Shown here: in pieces, positions 38,701 through 46,875 of the stretch
Layout of the letters: each line of letters opens with the position of its first letter
Position numbering within the stretch: the first letter of the stretch is position 1
Assembly (NCBI GenBank): GCA_947623455.1
Contig: OX392538.1
Coordinates: forward strand, 5,828,001-5,892,000
DNA: 64,000 bases
Source of the DNA: Mimachlamys varia
Lineage: Eukaryota; Mollusca; Bivalvia; Pectinida; Pectinidae
Reading direction: 5' to 3'
Program-made: the position numbers and the translations under genes
Notes under the pieces: model-generated
Told to the model about the DNA's origin: nothing
The model's input: only the letters and a program-made list of their open reading frames with translations
The model's database searches: none

Positions 38701-41700
38701 TAGTAAAGTAGGGGTGCTGTAAGAGATACTGTACTTGTCGATAGATGATATCTACTTCGCTGTAACATTATTATATATTTTATGTGTTTATAAGGTAACG
38801 TCACGTGCCCCGTCGATCAGCTGACTGCCTTTGAAGACGGGACTAATACCGACGCAGTCGTGAATGATGTCGGTTACAACGGCAACATAACGTTTCGTTG
38901 TCGGTATGGTTACGTGTACAGGGGAGGTAACACCTCGGCAACGTGTAACAGATACGGGGAGTGGGACTCCCTTACAAATGATACCATCACGTGTGAACGT
39001 AAGTAGGCCATACTCATTCAGTTTTTTAAAGGCATGTTAGCATTGACAATAGGTTTGTTAAGTTTGAAGAAACTTTTGGCATTTCTGCGTGAAAAATTTG
39101 TACCCCAATTAGCTGACTTAAGATCAATGCAATACACATCAACAGGAATTGTCAACAAAAATAAAAAGGCATCATAACAAATACCACACAGACAATTAAG
39201 GATTATCTTTCTATTGTTTGTTTTCATACGAGGCTGCACTTGTGAAATAGCTTATCAGAACAGGTAACACAATGCTTGCCAAATCGTTGTATTCCACCTT
39301 CAGATACATCGATGTGTTGTTTATGAACAATATGAAGTTTACTGACTCGTCGAGAGTACATACCGTTCTGAACTTGACATAAAGGACAATCAGCTGCTTA
39401 CATCGATATCTACTTAAACTATGACCAACATGGACAGTTTACTACTAAGCTATACAATAAATGTGATGATTTTAATTTTCGATCATGAACTTTCCCTTTC
39501 TATCACCCCTACTCCCAAACCAGTTTACACGTCGCAATTGATTCGTCATTCTAGGGCCTGCTCTAAATATCGAGATGTTCGTGATAGATGTCGGCTGCTA
39601 ACCTAACGACCTTCAATACAGATTTGAGGACTATGAGCAAGTTTTATGGTCGCCATCTTGATCTCATTGAAAGTATTTTGAAGCTTTGTATACTATGAAG
39701 GTGGACTGTCCTGAATATGATCATTATTGTGCTAACTTATGACTGAGAATGATGGCTCGGTTCTCACTTTGAGGGCTTGACGTTAACTTGGATGTGACTA
39801 AAGTTTTTATTGCGGGTGTCGTCGATGAAAGGGAAGACGCTTACTCTTTCGGAAGACCTTGTCATATTATTTATTACTATTTCAAGGGTTTCCTTGTAAA
39901 TTATTCCTCATGTTCATAAACTGTGTCGTCCCAAGTTCAATCGATTCGAGTTCGGATTATGGCTTTGTCGACGATTCGATATTCTCTTATGTTTTTTCTC
40001 AATAATCAAAAGTGACAGGATACTGATACTGGGCCAGTAACATGCTGGGATAAGGGGCTACTAAGTTTGTTCAAATGAATGATTTGACCAACAATCAGGG
40101 TCATCGAGGTCACATTTGTTAAAATCCTAACACTCAAACGACATTCAACAACGAGACTTTGTATTTGGCCTGTAGTATGCTCGGATGAAGTATACACATG
40201 TTTGTACAAACTGTTTGATTTCTCAGTAGATTAAGTGTTTTGTTTAACTGTCCAATTTCTTTTTTTTTCAGTAAAAGTATGCAACACGACAGAACTGAAT
40301 TCACCGAATGCACAATTTAATTTACTCGGAGAAAATAAACTGGATGACGTTGTGACGTATAGTTGCGACCCTGGGTTCGAACTCATTGGCGGAAACCTGT
40401 CACGTGTCTGTTTGTCGAATGGTAATTGGAGTGGATCTGCGCCCATATGTCAAGGTGCCAACTTTACTTATATTATGAAGAAAGTTAACATTAATGTTAA
40501 GTAGTTAATGTTACCCAATGTATATCGTAAACAGAATACTTTGTGACCATAGATAGCATAAGTACTGCTGTGGTGGCTATATCATAGCTAATGGAATCAG
40601 AGGGGATATGATACAGTCGGAATAGAAACACTACCGTACATGACACTACATTGAACCGATTGGTTAATCGGCTGTCCTGTGGATAAGGTTTCATTTGCAT
40701 TGAAGACTGGTTTGACTTCCGATATATACTTCTCTGCACCAACGCAATGTGTCAATTTCGAAAGGCCTGATTGGTTTAAGTCACTGACCAATCGTCAAGA
40801 GAATTAGTGCTACACCAGATCAACTTACCGCTATTCTGCCACGAAAATGCATTTGTTTTGATTTTTTCATGTAACGGTTTTTCAGACTCGTCATTTTGTA
40901 AGATAGACAAGGTGGGGCTTTTGTTGTTTGTTACTGAACTGTTCAAGGATGCAGAGAAAATATTATAGCGAAATCAAAACATTTGAATTTCGAGGATAGA
41001 CACAATAACATATAAATTAATTAGGAGATGACATTAAAGTGTATGTATATTATGGAATAATCAATTGATAATAAAGACGAAAGTCTCTAAGGTTCAAAAA
41101 ACAAGACGCTAAATACAAACAAACGCTTCATGTAAATGCAAAAATAAGGTGTTTTTATTCAACAAAAAAGAATATATATATGATTGGCGATGAAAAGGGG
41201 AGCGACTGTTTGATAAAGCTATATTTTATTAGGAATAAGATTCATCAGATTGGTTTGATGATATACACTGAGTTTGCGTTCTTTTCTTCTTACATCTTTT
41301 ACCCGTCCGTCTGTCTACCTGTAGTACTAGAGTACATTTAGACGAAATGTCGCGCTTCGTCTTTGACAGCTGACTTCTCTAAATCGCTCTGTGCTGGGTA
41401 GAGAGCTTAGTTCAGCGGTCAGAACACCGATATTCGGCTATTGTACTCTTTCTTTGACAGAAAAAAACAACAGACGTTTTCGAAATTAAGTTTTCAATTC
41501 CTGTTCGTTAACAAAACAAACTCGGTACATAAAATTATTTTTATTGACACAGAAATAAATTAAACTGTCATCTATATATATAATCATCTATATTGAAATG
41601 TGCAATATTTCTCTGTCCATTTTATAGTTATGACGACAACCACAATGGAAACAACAACCACAGAACCCTCTACAACAACAACCACGGAGTCTCAAACAAC

Positions 41701-44700
41701 AACCACGAAATCTCAAACAACAACCACGAAATCTCAAACAACAACCACCGAATCTCAAACAGCAACAACAATATCAACCACCGATACTCAAACAACAAAT
41801 GATCCTCAAACGACAATTGCATCAGGTATGGTCTAGTATTCGTATATATATGAACATATGACCCTCCAAATGTGATTTCAACATAGTATAAGTATGTATC
41901 AAAGATCTCTCGTAACATACTCATACATTATGTAGTCATGGCGTCATGAGGGTAGCGAAACAAAGAAATCGACTTTTGAAAAATAAATGCATTTTTGAAG
42001 ATTTGTTCGCGAGCTACAGCCAAATATAAACTCATTCCGAAATGTAAATGTAATTTGAAATCGCCTACAAAAAATATCATAAATTACTATCAATATTCAT
42101 ATATTTCTAAAAGTCATAGAAATATATATTCGTGTGGTCTATTTCTAAAAGCCATAGATATATATATTGATGTGGCTAATTTAAGTCGTGAATATGCATC
42201 TTCATTACTCAATCAACAACAAGGTAATGTATAATGTCCATTTTGAAAAATGATTGCTTTCATTTTGAATGGGAAAAAAATGTAAAGCAAAACCGAAAAC
42301 AAGGGGTTTTTCAGAGGTAAGGGCTGATAACTGATTATCATTAGCGTTCGTAAAATATCAAGGAGAATGTACCTCTGTGCTGAAATCGATAACACATTTG
42401 AGATAATTTACATATAATCATTCAAGGTGTCACATCTATAATTCTCACATGCAATTAAAATACATATAGCTATTTCGAACAGTACATAGCAAAAAATGAC
42501 GAATTCAACGTTAACAGTATCAATTCTCCTCTGATTATTACAATAGCTTGCCCCATCATCGGTCTGGAGGTGTCTTTCGCAGACATGACAATATCCGCTA
42601 CAGGGGACACAGTAACGTATACATGCCCATCACTTTACCCACATATCGACGGAGACCTGACTCGGACATGTCAGCCGGACGGAACCTGGAGCGGAACACC
42701 ACCTGTTTGTGAGTGTGAGTATGATATATCCGTCGGTGTTTGACGGCTAGACCTTCATTGTCTGTCAGTCTGTAGTTGTATTTGTCTGTGTTTTGTGTCT
42801 TAAATCTTACCGTTTGCTGGTATGCTTTGCAAAGGCCATATAAACTATTCGTATTACACAAAGGCGCAGGGACATATGCATGTTTTATAACATCGCAAGT
42901 ATTCTACATATATTCCTTTACACCCAAACATACTATTTTAAATTATCCATGACGAATTAATATTTGTTCAACGTAATTCATACTGAATTTCCTACCATAA
43001 TAAAGATTAAAAGTATACATTTTGTAACCTAAAATCTTAAGAACGTGATAGTCTGGACCAAGTAAAGGTTATAACGGAAAAGTGTTAACAATATACTGTT
43101 TATGCCATCTGGATCTTATTGATTGAAATGCAATACAAATTTTGTACAATTTGGATGATACATTTGTATAGTGAAAACTTTGAAGTTTTCCATATGAAGC
43201 TGCATTATTTAATGCTGTCGTTGAATATTAATAACAACACATTCATTTAAAAACGCGATCGTATATTTCCTTCTGAGCTTGAAATCAAGGCCATAAAATG
43301 AAGCTGAATTCCCTTCCTTTACTGGAACATCTGGTCTTATTCCCTTTAAACCCTTTCATTGGTGTTCATCTTATTTGTTTTCGAATTCGTATACGTATTG
43401 CTTTGTTTTTATTATGATAAATGTCTTTTAATATTGCCAGAGAACCGTTCCTTCACGTTTTTCCTCATTTATACATCATCTATACCACAACATGAATCAA
43501 ACGTTCATTTACTATTGGTTAAACAGTAGGCTTGACATATTGTAAATATAGTAGTGTATTTACGGTAACTGACTAGATGGACAGATGTGCTTGGTAAATA
43601 TATGTATGCGCTGTATATTGATTATCAATATCATTAAATCTTGAGATCTTAATACAATACAATAGTTGAAGACGGGTACACACAGAAGAAACAAACAAAA
43701 CGTTAAATTTGTGCATTTACAAATTATTTAACTCTTCCTAACCGTGGTCGTGTACACGCGACAAAAATCATGTGCTTTATGGTCCCCGTTGTCGTCTATA
43801 CCGCCATTTTGCTGTAGGCGTGGGAGCGAGTCGAGGTAGACAAACGGTCCAGATTCCTGACCGGTGTAGCTGTACGGAAAGAGTTAAACGTCAAGTGTTT
43901 CTTATTTCTCTTTATGAATATACCTACTGAAAACAACAAACACTAGACTATGAATACAGCAAGAATACAGTATTGGCTCAGTCAAATTAGCAAAAATATA
44001 AGCCTAACTGAAACAATATTGCAACAGAATTTATTTTTATATTTGTTTTGAATGGTGGGTACCAATATTGTAACAGAAAAAGGTCCTCCAAAATCAACTT
44101 TTGGGAAATGGATTTTTTTTTCGTACTGATTTGAGGGTCAACAAATAAGCAAAATTGCAACTTTAAAGTGAGATATTTAATTTTTAAATAATTTTTGATA
44201 TTTGATGATTAACATTGTACCACTATTTCATGCTTTATAAAAACAAGCAAAGTAAATCTACATCAAGAATTTAGAAACAATGCAAAGTAACAATCACTAA
44301 AAAGCATGCGAATTTCGAACATAGGAGTTGGTTTTTTTTTGCATTTTTCAGACAAGAGAAAATAAAAATTATCTAAAATATCGTCGCTAGATATGAATAA
44401 ATGCATCAAAATATTACATACATGTATGTATCAAACCTCCTTATATGAGACATTTTGCTTTCATACAATTTTTTATTTTTATTTTTAAAGTTGTCTATGG
44501 AGCCAATTTTGAACATTTTCAATGTCAATATATTGACCATGAAGCCCTAGCCTTTGCCTGTGTTTCAGATTACATGTGTATCTTTGCCTGTGTTTCAGAT
44601 TGTCTTTGACCGTGTTTCAGATTGTCTCTGCCCGTGATTCAGATTACCTTCGCCTGTGTATTATAATGTCTTTGCCTGTGTTTCAGATTGTTTTTCCCAT

Positions 44701-45027
44701 GTTTCAGATTGTCTTTGATCGTGTTTCAGATTGTCTTTTCCCGTGTTTCAAATTATCTTTGCCTGTGTTTCAGATTGTCTTTGCCCGTGTTCCGACAATA
44801 CCACTATTCCTGAACATACACTCCAAGAACTTCTGCACGACCTAAAGGAGGCCCTGACTGTGGAACCATCGCAAACGTCACTTGCCATTCGGAAGAAAAT
44901 CAGCGTTTACGAGGATCGCGCGAGTGCTAAAGGTCTCGGAGCTCTAGGCGTAGCTGTACTGGTGTGTGTGCTACTCCTAATTGTCGTCCCCGACATACCA
45001 CGCATATTCTCGGATATCAAACACTGA
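17707..45027 (+). CDS. Type I membrane protein: three mollusc-type repeats, three sushi domains, CLCPC-TM ending (12 exons)
   Basis: Exons: 17707-17764, 26468-26776, 31859-31999, 32360-32464, 32971-33096, 33685-33890, 34246-34504, 38795-38998, 40272-40454, 41628-41825, 42547-42714, 44774-45027. Total 2211 nt, 736 residues; every junction is GT/AG. All introns are phase 1 except the sixth (phase 0), typical of shuffled extracellular modules. Layout: signal peptide; three repeats sharing G(V)GS-x-YGG(L/V)-x-Y, W-x-P and V-x-V/W strands; sushi 1 and 2; Thr-rich O-glycosylatable stalk; sushi 3; Cys-rich YCLCPCSD; a helix of about 20 residues (GALGVAVLVCVLLLIVV); a cytoplasmic tail of about 10. 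Sushi modules usually mediate protein binding (complement-like or adhesion). The repeat family has no name I can give with confidence. Likely a cell-surface recognition or adhesion protein; function unproven. Confidence 0.87.
18995..19095 (-). mobile_element. RT-element family, degraded 3' tail
   Basis: GGATAATACCCAAGGTTCAA through CTCGATTTAACTAGAGACGC matches the reverse complement of the family terminus. Divergent and short. Confidence 0.65.
19265..19580 (-). mobile_element. RT-element family, degraded RT segment
   Basis: Blocks parallel the 14.0-14.35-kb copy in order: GTCAGCAGCCGGTATTTATG, GAATCAACTACGCCATGTAA, GAAAGTTAACAATACGAAAA, CTTGATTTCAAATTCAGAAG. No reading frame survives. A short tail of opposite strand (19585-19670) follows. 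Confidence 0.65.
20650..21165 (+). mobile_element. RT-element family, degraded RT C-terminus
   Basis: Plus-sense RT blocks: CTAATCTATACGATAAACGT (LYDKR region), CTTTCCCTTTCTTGAATGTA, TTCTAGGGCTTGCTCTAGAT, GGGGATTCGAGAGTTGTTGG. A tail start follows (TTGTGATTGAGAGCGATGCC). Many frameshifts. Confidence 0.7.
22635..22940 (+). mobile_element. RT-element family, near-complete 3' tail
   Basis: Runs from GATACGAAGATGGACGTTTT through GGGTGTCGTTGATGAAGCAG and ACACCTGGTCTTATTATCTG to TTTGGTATTCTCTGATTT. In receptor intron 1, same strand as the gene. Confidence 0.85.
25760..25975 (+). mobile_element. RT-element family, 3' tail with internal deletion
   Basis: GTGGCCAAGATTTACATGGC is followed by a shortened conserved block (the DEAEDA-coding bases are lost), then CTGGTACTTTTATGAGGCTC and TTTGTCATTCTCTGATTTTT. 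In receptor intron 1. Confidence 0.8.
26468..26776 (+). CDS. Receptor exon 2: repeat 1, N-terminal part
   Basis: Acceptor TTTAATCCACAACAG, donor GTAG|GTAAGT, phase 1 to 1. Encodes DSTCALLFEPSFVSTWAAIK, VEIEIIHDFGELPVKVVAEL and then IGSAQIDDDDYSGELYGGII, VLVHIYAPKSA and LLAYVG: the H-x-LG-x-(Y/L)P, GSAQ and YGG strands of the repeat. Confidence 0.83.
26886..28109 (+). mobile_element. tRNA-derived SINE with head expanded about 17-fold
   Basis: A 62-bp unit (GTGGTGGCCAAGTGGTGTAG, GTGTCTGACATTATGTTACC, ACTATCCCTGTACCTATAGA) is repeated about 17 times. Its TGGCCAAGTGG core matches a Pol III A box. The array runs into a single SINE body from about 27955: GTCGGTGGTTTTTTCTCCGG, AACTTTGGCTTTCCTCCGCC, CACGTCCTTAAATGGCCATG, ending CAAAACCCCAAACAAAC. 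That body resembles a widespread bivalve SINE tail. The unit appears to lack a B box. Located in receptor intron 2. Confidence 0.85.
28228..28475 (+). repeat. AT-rich tandem repeat, about 57-bp unit, about 4 copies
   Basis: Units contain AACGTGTATCTTAATTTGAC, ATTTTGGTT and TTTGATCCTAATATGACATA. They degenerate at both ends. In receptor intron 2, directly after the SINE. Confidence 0.75.
29036..29330 (+). repeat. TTGGTATGGTTGGTT microsatellite/minisatellite
   Basis: Degenerate 15-24-base units built from TTGGTATGGTTGGTTTGCTA. The apparent WLVGWL peptide here is a by-product of the repeat. A retroelement tail abuts its 3' end. Confidence 0.9.
29328..29515 (+). mobile_element. RT-element family, 3'-terminal fragment
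   Basis: Starts at GCATGGCGGGTGTCGTCGCT and ends TTTGGTAGTCTCTGATTTTG. In receptor intron 2, sense strand, inserted next to the TTGG repeat. Confidence 0.85.
29516..31084 (+). other. Receptor intron 2, unremarkable part
   Basis: AT-rich; no exon, repeat array or recognisable element seen. Confidence 0.5.
31085..31375. mobile_element. RT-element family, two degraded fragments in opposite orientation
   Basis: 31085-31190 is a plus-sense tail (GGTGTCGTCAATGACGAAGA). 31200-31375 is a minus-sense RT remnant (GGTAAGCAGATGATGTAGAG, GATTTCAAGCTCAGAAAGGT, GATCGACGTGGTCAGAAAAC). In receptor intron 2. Confidence 0.7.
31859..31999 (+). CDS. Receptor exon 3: repeat 1, C-terminal part
   Basis: Acceptor TTTTTCTAG, donor AACC|GTAAGA, phase 1 to 1. 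Encodes GETGWEGPLDLNPNDTKSGH, VRVKAWKEWDFPRPDFYHPW and TELDVLN, closing the repeat with the VRVKAW strand. Confidence 0.85.
32360..32464 (+). CDS. Receptor exon 4: repeat 2, N-terminal part
   Basis: Acceptor TGTATAACAG, donor ATAG|GTAAAT, phase 1 to 1. Encodes FHEFKHNLGGYPDYVIIQIN and GSRSGMTGEAI, the equivalent of HDFGELPVKVV in repeat 1. Confidence 0.83.
32565..32810 (+). mobile_element. RT-element family, 3' tail with open short frame
   Basis: In receptor intron 4, between exons 4 and 5. A frame of 61 codons (32560-32745) contains MTKIYMAGVDEAENAYSSGT and PGLILLYVYK. The terminus is TTTGGTATTCTCTGTTTTTT. Confidence 0.85.
32971..33096 (+). CDS. Receptor exon 5: repeat 2, C-terminal part
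   Basis: Acceptor TATATCCAG, donor ACAG|GTAACT, phase 1 to 1. Encodes GSISMLKQYHGYMVLGGVMY, then GYSNTAIRVWAPVYLSESTS, the GG(V)xY and RVWAP strands of the repeat. Confidence 0.84.
33118..33165 (+). mobile_element. tRNA-like SINE head fragment
   Basis: TTGGTCGAGTGGTTAGCACT followed by CCGGCCTTCCACGCAGAA matches the D-arm/anticodon half of a tRNA-derived SINE. There is no B box or tail nearby, so it is a truncated relic in receptor intron 5. Confidence 0.45.
33685..33890 (+). CDS. Receptor exon 6: inter-repeat segment
   Basis: Acceptor TTCAATCTGCAG, donor GAG|GTTAGT, phase 1 to 0. Encodes VNLISTSDGWAVTTDDWVYD, YMRIFAWVFDEFPLNSITGS and LDQNTTLELVE: the end of repeat 2 and the opening strand of repeat 3. 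Confidence 0.83.
34246..34504 (+). CDS. Receptor exon 7: repeat 3
   Basis: Acceptor TATACGGCAG, donor ATAG|GTAGGG, phase 0 to 1. Encodes MQVMEGPNNGFRFPGVGSVA, YFGPYGGLVYARSGSDLLLW and NNVDVIITVWQEYLI, the clearest copy of the G(V)GS / YGG-x-x-Y / W-x-P / V-x-V-W pattern. Confidence 0.85.
34505..38794 (+). other. Receptor intron 7 (4.3 kb)
   Basis: No exon. Apart from the tRNA-derived SINE at 37795-38153 it is AT-rich DNA without visible arrays. Open frames at 35551-35760 and 36350-36589 show no family features. Confidence 0.5.
37795..38153 (-). mobile_element. Complete-looking tRNA-derived SINE
   Basis: On the minus strand the head reads GGCACGGTGGTCTAGTGGTA (A box), then GCTCGTAATCG and GCGAGTTCGAGTCCCGGTCA (B box). 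A body of about 200 bp follows (CCCTTGAGCAAGATACTTTA) and it ends in an AAT-repeat tail at 37795-37820. It lies antisense in receptor intron 7. The anticodon arm does not pair well, so it is not a functional tRNA. Confidence 0.8.
38795..38998 (+). CDS. Receptor exon 8: sushi domain 1
   Basis: Acceptor TTTATAAG, donor GAAC|GTAAGT, phase 1 to 1: a one-exon module. Four cysteines with sushi spacing: NVTCPVDQL, ITFRCRYGYVYRGG, ATCNRYGEWDS and ITCE. Gly and Trp are in the expected places (GYVYRGG, GEW). Confidence 0.9.
39225..39995 (+). mobile_element. RT-element family, RT C-terminus plus complete tail
   Basis: Starts at RT sequence encoding a broken FRYID block (TTCAGATACATCGATGTGTT). It continues through CTATACAATAAATGTGATGA, ATTCGTCATTCTAGGGCCTG and AGTTTTATGGTCGCCATCTT into the tail, ending GATTCGATATTCTCTTATGT. 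The longest plus-strand copy; in receptor intron 8. Confidence 0.82.
40272..40454 (+). CDS. Receptor exon 9: sushi domain 2
   Basis: Acceptor TTTTTTTTCAG, donor CAAG|GTGCCA (weak), phase 1 to 1. Pattern KVCNTTELN, VTYSCDPGFELIGGNLSRVC and NGNWSGSAPICQ: four Cys, the GF turn and the conserved Trp. Confidence 0.92.
41628..41825 (+). CDS. Receptor exon 10: Thr-rich stalk
   Basis: Acceptor CATTTTATAG, donor TCAG|GTATGG, phase 1 to 1. Encodes tandem TTTTESQ/TTTTKSQ units (VMTTTTMETTTTEPSTTTT...), a mucin-like rigid stalk and a dense substrate for O-GalNAc transfer. The DNA repeats have CAACAACCACGAAATCTCAA units; copy number may vary between individuals. Confidence 0.88.
41826..42546 (+). other. 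Receptor intron 10
   Basis: Contains two similar blocks (CATAGAAATATATATTCGTG at about 42114 and CATAGATATATATATTGATG at about 42152), a weak local duplication. Otherwise featureless. Confidence 0.45.
42547..42714 (+). CDS. Receptor exon 11: sushi domain 3
   Basis: Acceptor ATTACAATAG, donor GAGT|GTGAGT, phase 1 to 1. ACPIIGLEVSFADM, DTVTYTCPSLYPHIDGDLTR, TCQPDGTWSGTPPVCE: four Cys and the GTWSG-PPxC ending typical of sushi/CCP modules. Confidence 0.92.
43225..43415 (+). mobile_element. RT-element family, degraded fragment
   Basis: CCTTCTGAGCTTGAAATCAA matches the PSELEIKD-coding part of the RT. After a deletion comes tail sequence (TGGAACATCTGGTCTTATTC, TTCGAATTCGTATACG). In receptor intron 11. 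Confidence 0.65.
43420..44551 (+). other. Receptor intron 11, unremarkable part
   Basis: AT-rich; no exon or recognisable element seen before the CTGTGTTTCAG array. Confidence 0.5.
44552..44793 (+). repeat. 22-24-bp minisatellite, about 10 units, spanning the acceptor of receptor exon 12
   Basis: Unit CCTGTGTTTCAGATTGTCTT plus TG. Each intact unit contains the 3' splice site TGTTTCAG|ATTGTCTTTGCC. The last unit is the real junction, and its exonic half encodes the YCLCPC segment. An upstream copy (acceptor at 44707) keeps phase but runs into TGA at 44716-44718; the next one (44729) shifts the frame. Confidence 0.95.
44774..45027 (+). CDS. Receptor exon 12: CLCPC motif, transmembrane helix, C-terminus
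   Basis: Acceptor TGTGTTTCAG, phase 1. Encodes YCLCPCSDNTTIPEHTLQEL, a charged linker (VEPSQTSLAIRKKISVYEDR), a helix GLGALGVAVLVCVLLLIVV and the tail PDIPRIFSDIKH, then TGA. I recall similar CxCPC-linker-RKK-TM endings in bivalve surface proteins; that is memory, not a search result. Confidence 0.88.
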
Positions 45028-45761
45028 GGAGAGACAGGTCATCAACAAACGGGAGGGGGGTAATTATATACTTAAAAAACATTAAATAAATTACTAAACT
45101 TGAAAATTAAATCGTTTATATACTGAATATGTTATTAACACAAAGAGAAAATTCTGCTTCTATCAATTGTAACTCTGACGTAGTGCCTAAGAGAGGCTCT
45201 GAAAGGGAAAACTAGATTAGTGAACTTAGAGCGCGTGAGAAAAACGCCATTTGTTTTTGTTTTCTTGTCATGTGATCAATATAATCAAAACAGACCTACC
45301 GCTATACGTAGATAATGTATAGACCTCTGTTTGTAAATAACACGTTTTACAGGCTTAATCATTGGTTCAGAATGTCGACATATACACTGTACAATTAACC
45401 ATGACGAACATCTATCTAGTTAAAATATACAATGTATGAATATCGCTACAACTTGTAACAAAATTCTGAATATTTCCGAATTCAAACGCTAGATCTACAC
45501 GGTCATTAAGATAAATGGCAAACATGGTGTGATGATACACATACAATGCGCAGGTATTAACAGGCTATTCGACTTTTCACAATTCTGCTTCAGCATAAAA
45601 AGTCTAGAACGAGACCGTTGTTTTACTAATGTATTAAAATGTACAATACTTGCGAGAGTTATGTACAAATAGATTTGAGAGTTTAATATGTAGTTTACAA
45701 TTGTTAACACTATCCTATTTGTTCATGCATTGTACAGAGTCTTGGTTTGTCTAGATTTTAT

Positions 45762-45767
45762 AATAAA
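45762..45767 (+). terminator. Candidate polyadenylation signal of the receptor gene
   Basis: AATAAA 735 bases after the stop, followed by a GT-rich stretch around 45815. An earlier ATTAAATAAA at about 45083 is an alternative. Confidence 0.4.
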
Positions 45768-46487
45768 ATATTTGTTATAAATAATTGAATGATATTGTTT
45801 TATTATATTAATTGTTCTTGTGTTTTAACTACAAATTTATTCAAATGTGTTAAACCGAAAATGCACAAGATTGTCCACAATAAGCATGATTTAAAAGTAC
45901 TATTGTAAACATATTATTGTATTGGTGAACAAGAAGCCAAGATTTTTACCATGGATGTGAGATTCATTCTCAGGATTACTAGCTGTACCAACAGGACGAG
46001 GACAATAATTGGTGACACATATTGCACAAACCGTTGACGTATCCACCTGTAAGGTTGTTTTGAGTACATAGCGTTCGTAATGTTATAGCATAATTACAAC
46101 AGGTCACTGATTATCGTGAAGAAACACAACGTTAAATATCGAATCCTTCTTCGAAGTACTCATTTCCAAAATGGTCATGAAAGACAATCGAAGATAACAT
46201 TTCAAATGACAAAAGAGGTGCTGTGCCAACAGGTTTTTGGTTCAGGTCCCTGTCGGATTGGTCGAGCTGAAATAACCAGTTACAGAGAAACATTACGAAC
46301 ATACACCTGAAAATAACGTTTCGGATCATTTGAATTATCTTTAACTTGGATTCTAAATATTGAAAACGATGCTCATCTCTGTGTCCCGACCAACATTCTG
46401 ACAGAATGAAAATATGTAGATGAATGAATGGGAAACAGTTTAAACAAAAACTGTGTTTACTTACCACTCTGTTGCTGGGGAGGGGGG

Positions 46488-46875
46488 ATGAGAATACCAA
46501 AGCGTCAACAAAACCATAGTCCGAACTCAAAATCGATTAAACTAGAGGCAAAAAAGGAACAAAGGAAACATTAACATGGAAACCCTCGTGAAAGTACAAG
46601 AGAATAAGACCAGGTGTTTCAGAAGAGTACGCGTCTTCTGCTTCATCGACGACATCCGCCATGTAAATCTTGGTCACATACAAGTTCATGTAAGCATAAA
46701 TCCTCAAAACGAGAACCGAGTCATCATTGTCAATCACAACAAGTAAGCAAACTAATAAGCAAACTCAAAAACGTCCATTTTCATATCACACAAAGATACA
46801 GAAAATATATTGATGAGACCAAGATAGCGACCACAAAACTTGTCCATGGTCTTCATCAACCTGCATATCTCGAAT
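46488..46875 (-). mobile_element. RT-element family, complete 3' tail with open short frame
   Basis: From GAGAATACCAAAGCGTCAAC to GGTCTTCATCAACCTGCATA, reaching the end of the RT. A 66-codon minus-strand frame (46737-46537) contains [20 protein letters not shown] and PGLILLYFHEGFHVNVSF. Confidence 0.88.

Noticed and set aside
41395..41450. tRNA-like head AGCTTAGTTCAGCGGTCAGA
   Set aside because: Some D-arm resemblance, but no B box or tail; could be chance.
41670..41924. Minus-strand frame with LLFEISW repeats
   Set aside because: Antisense of the Thr-rich stalk exon.
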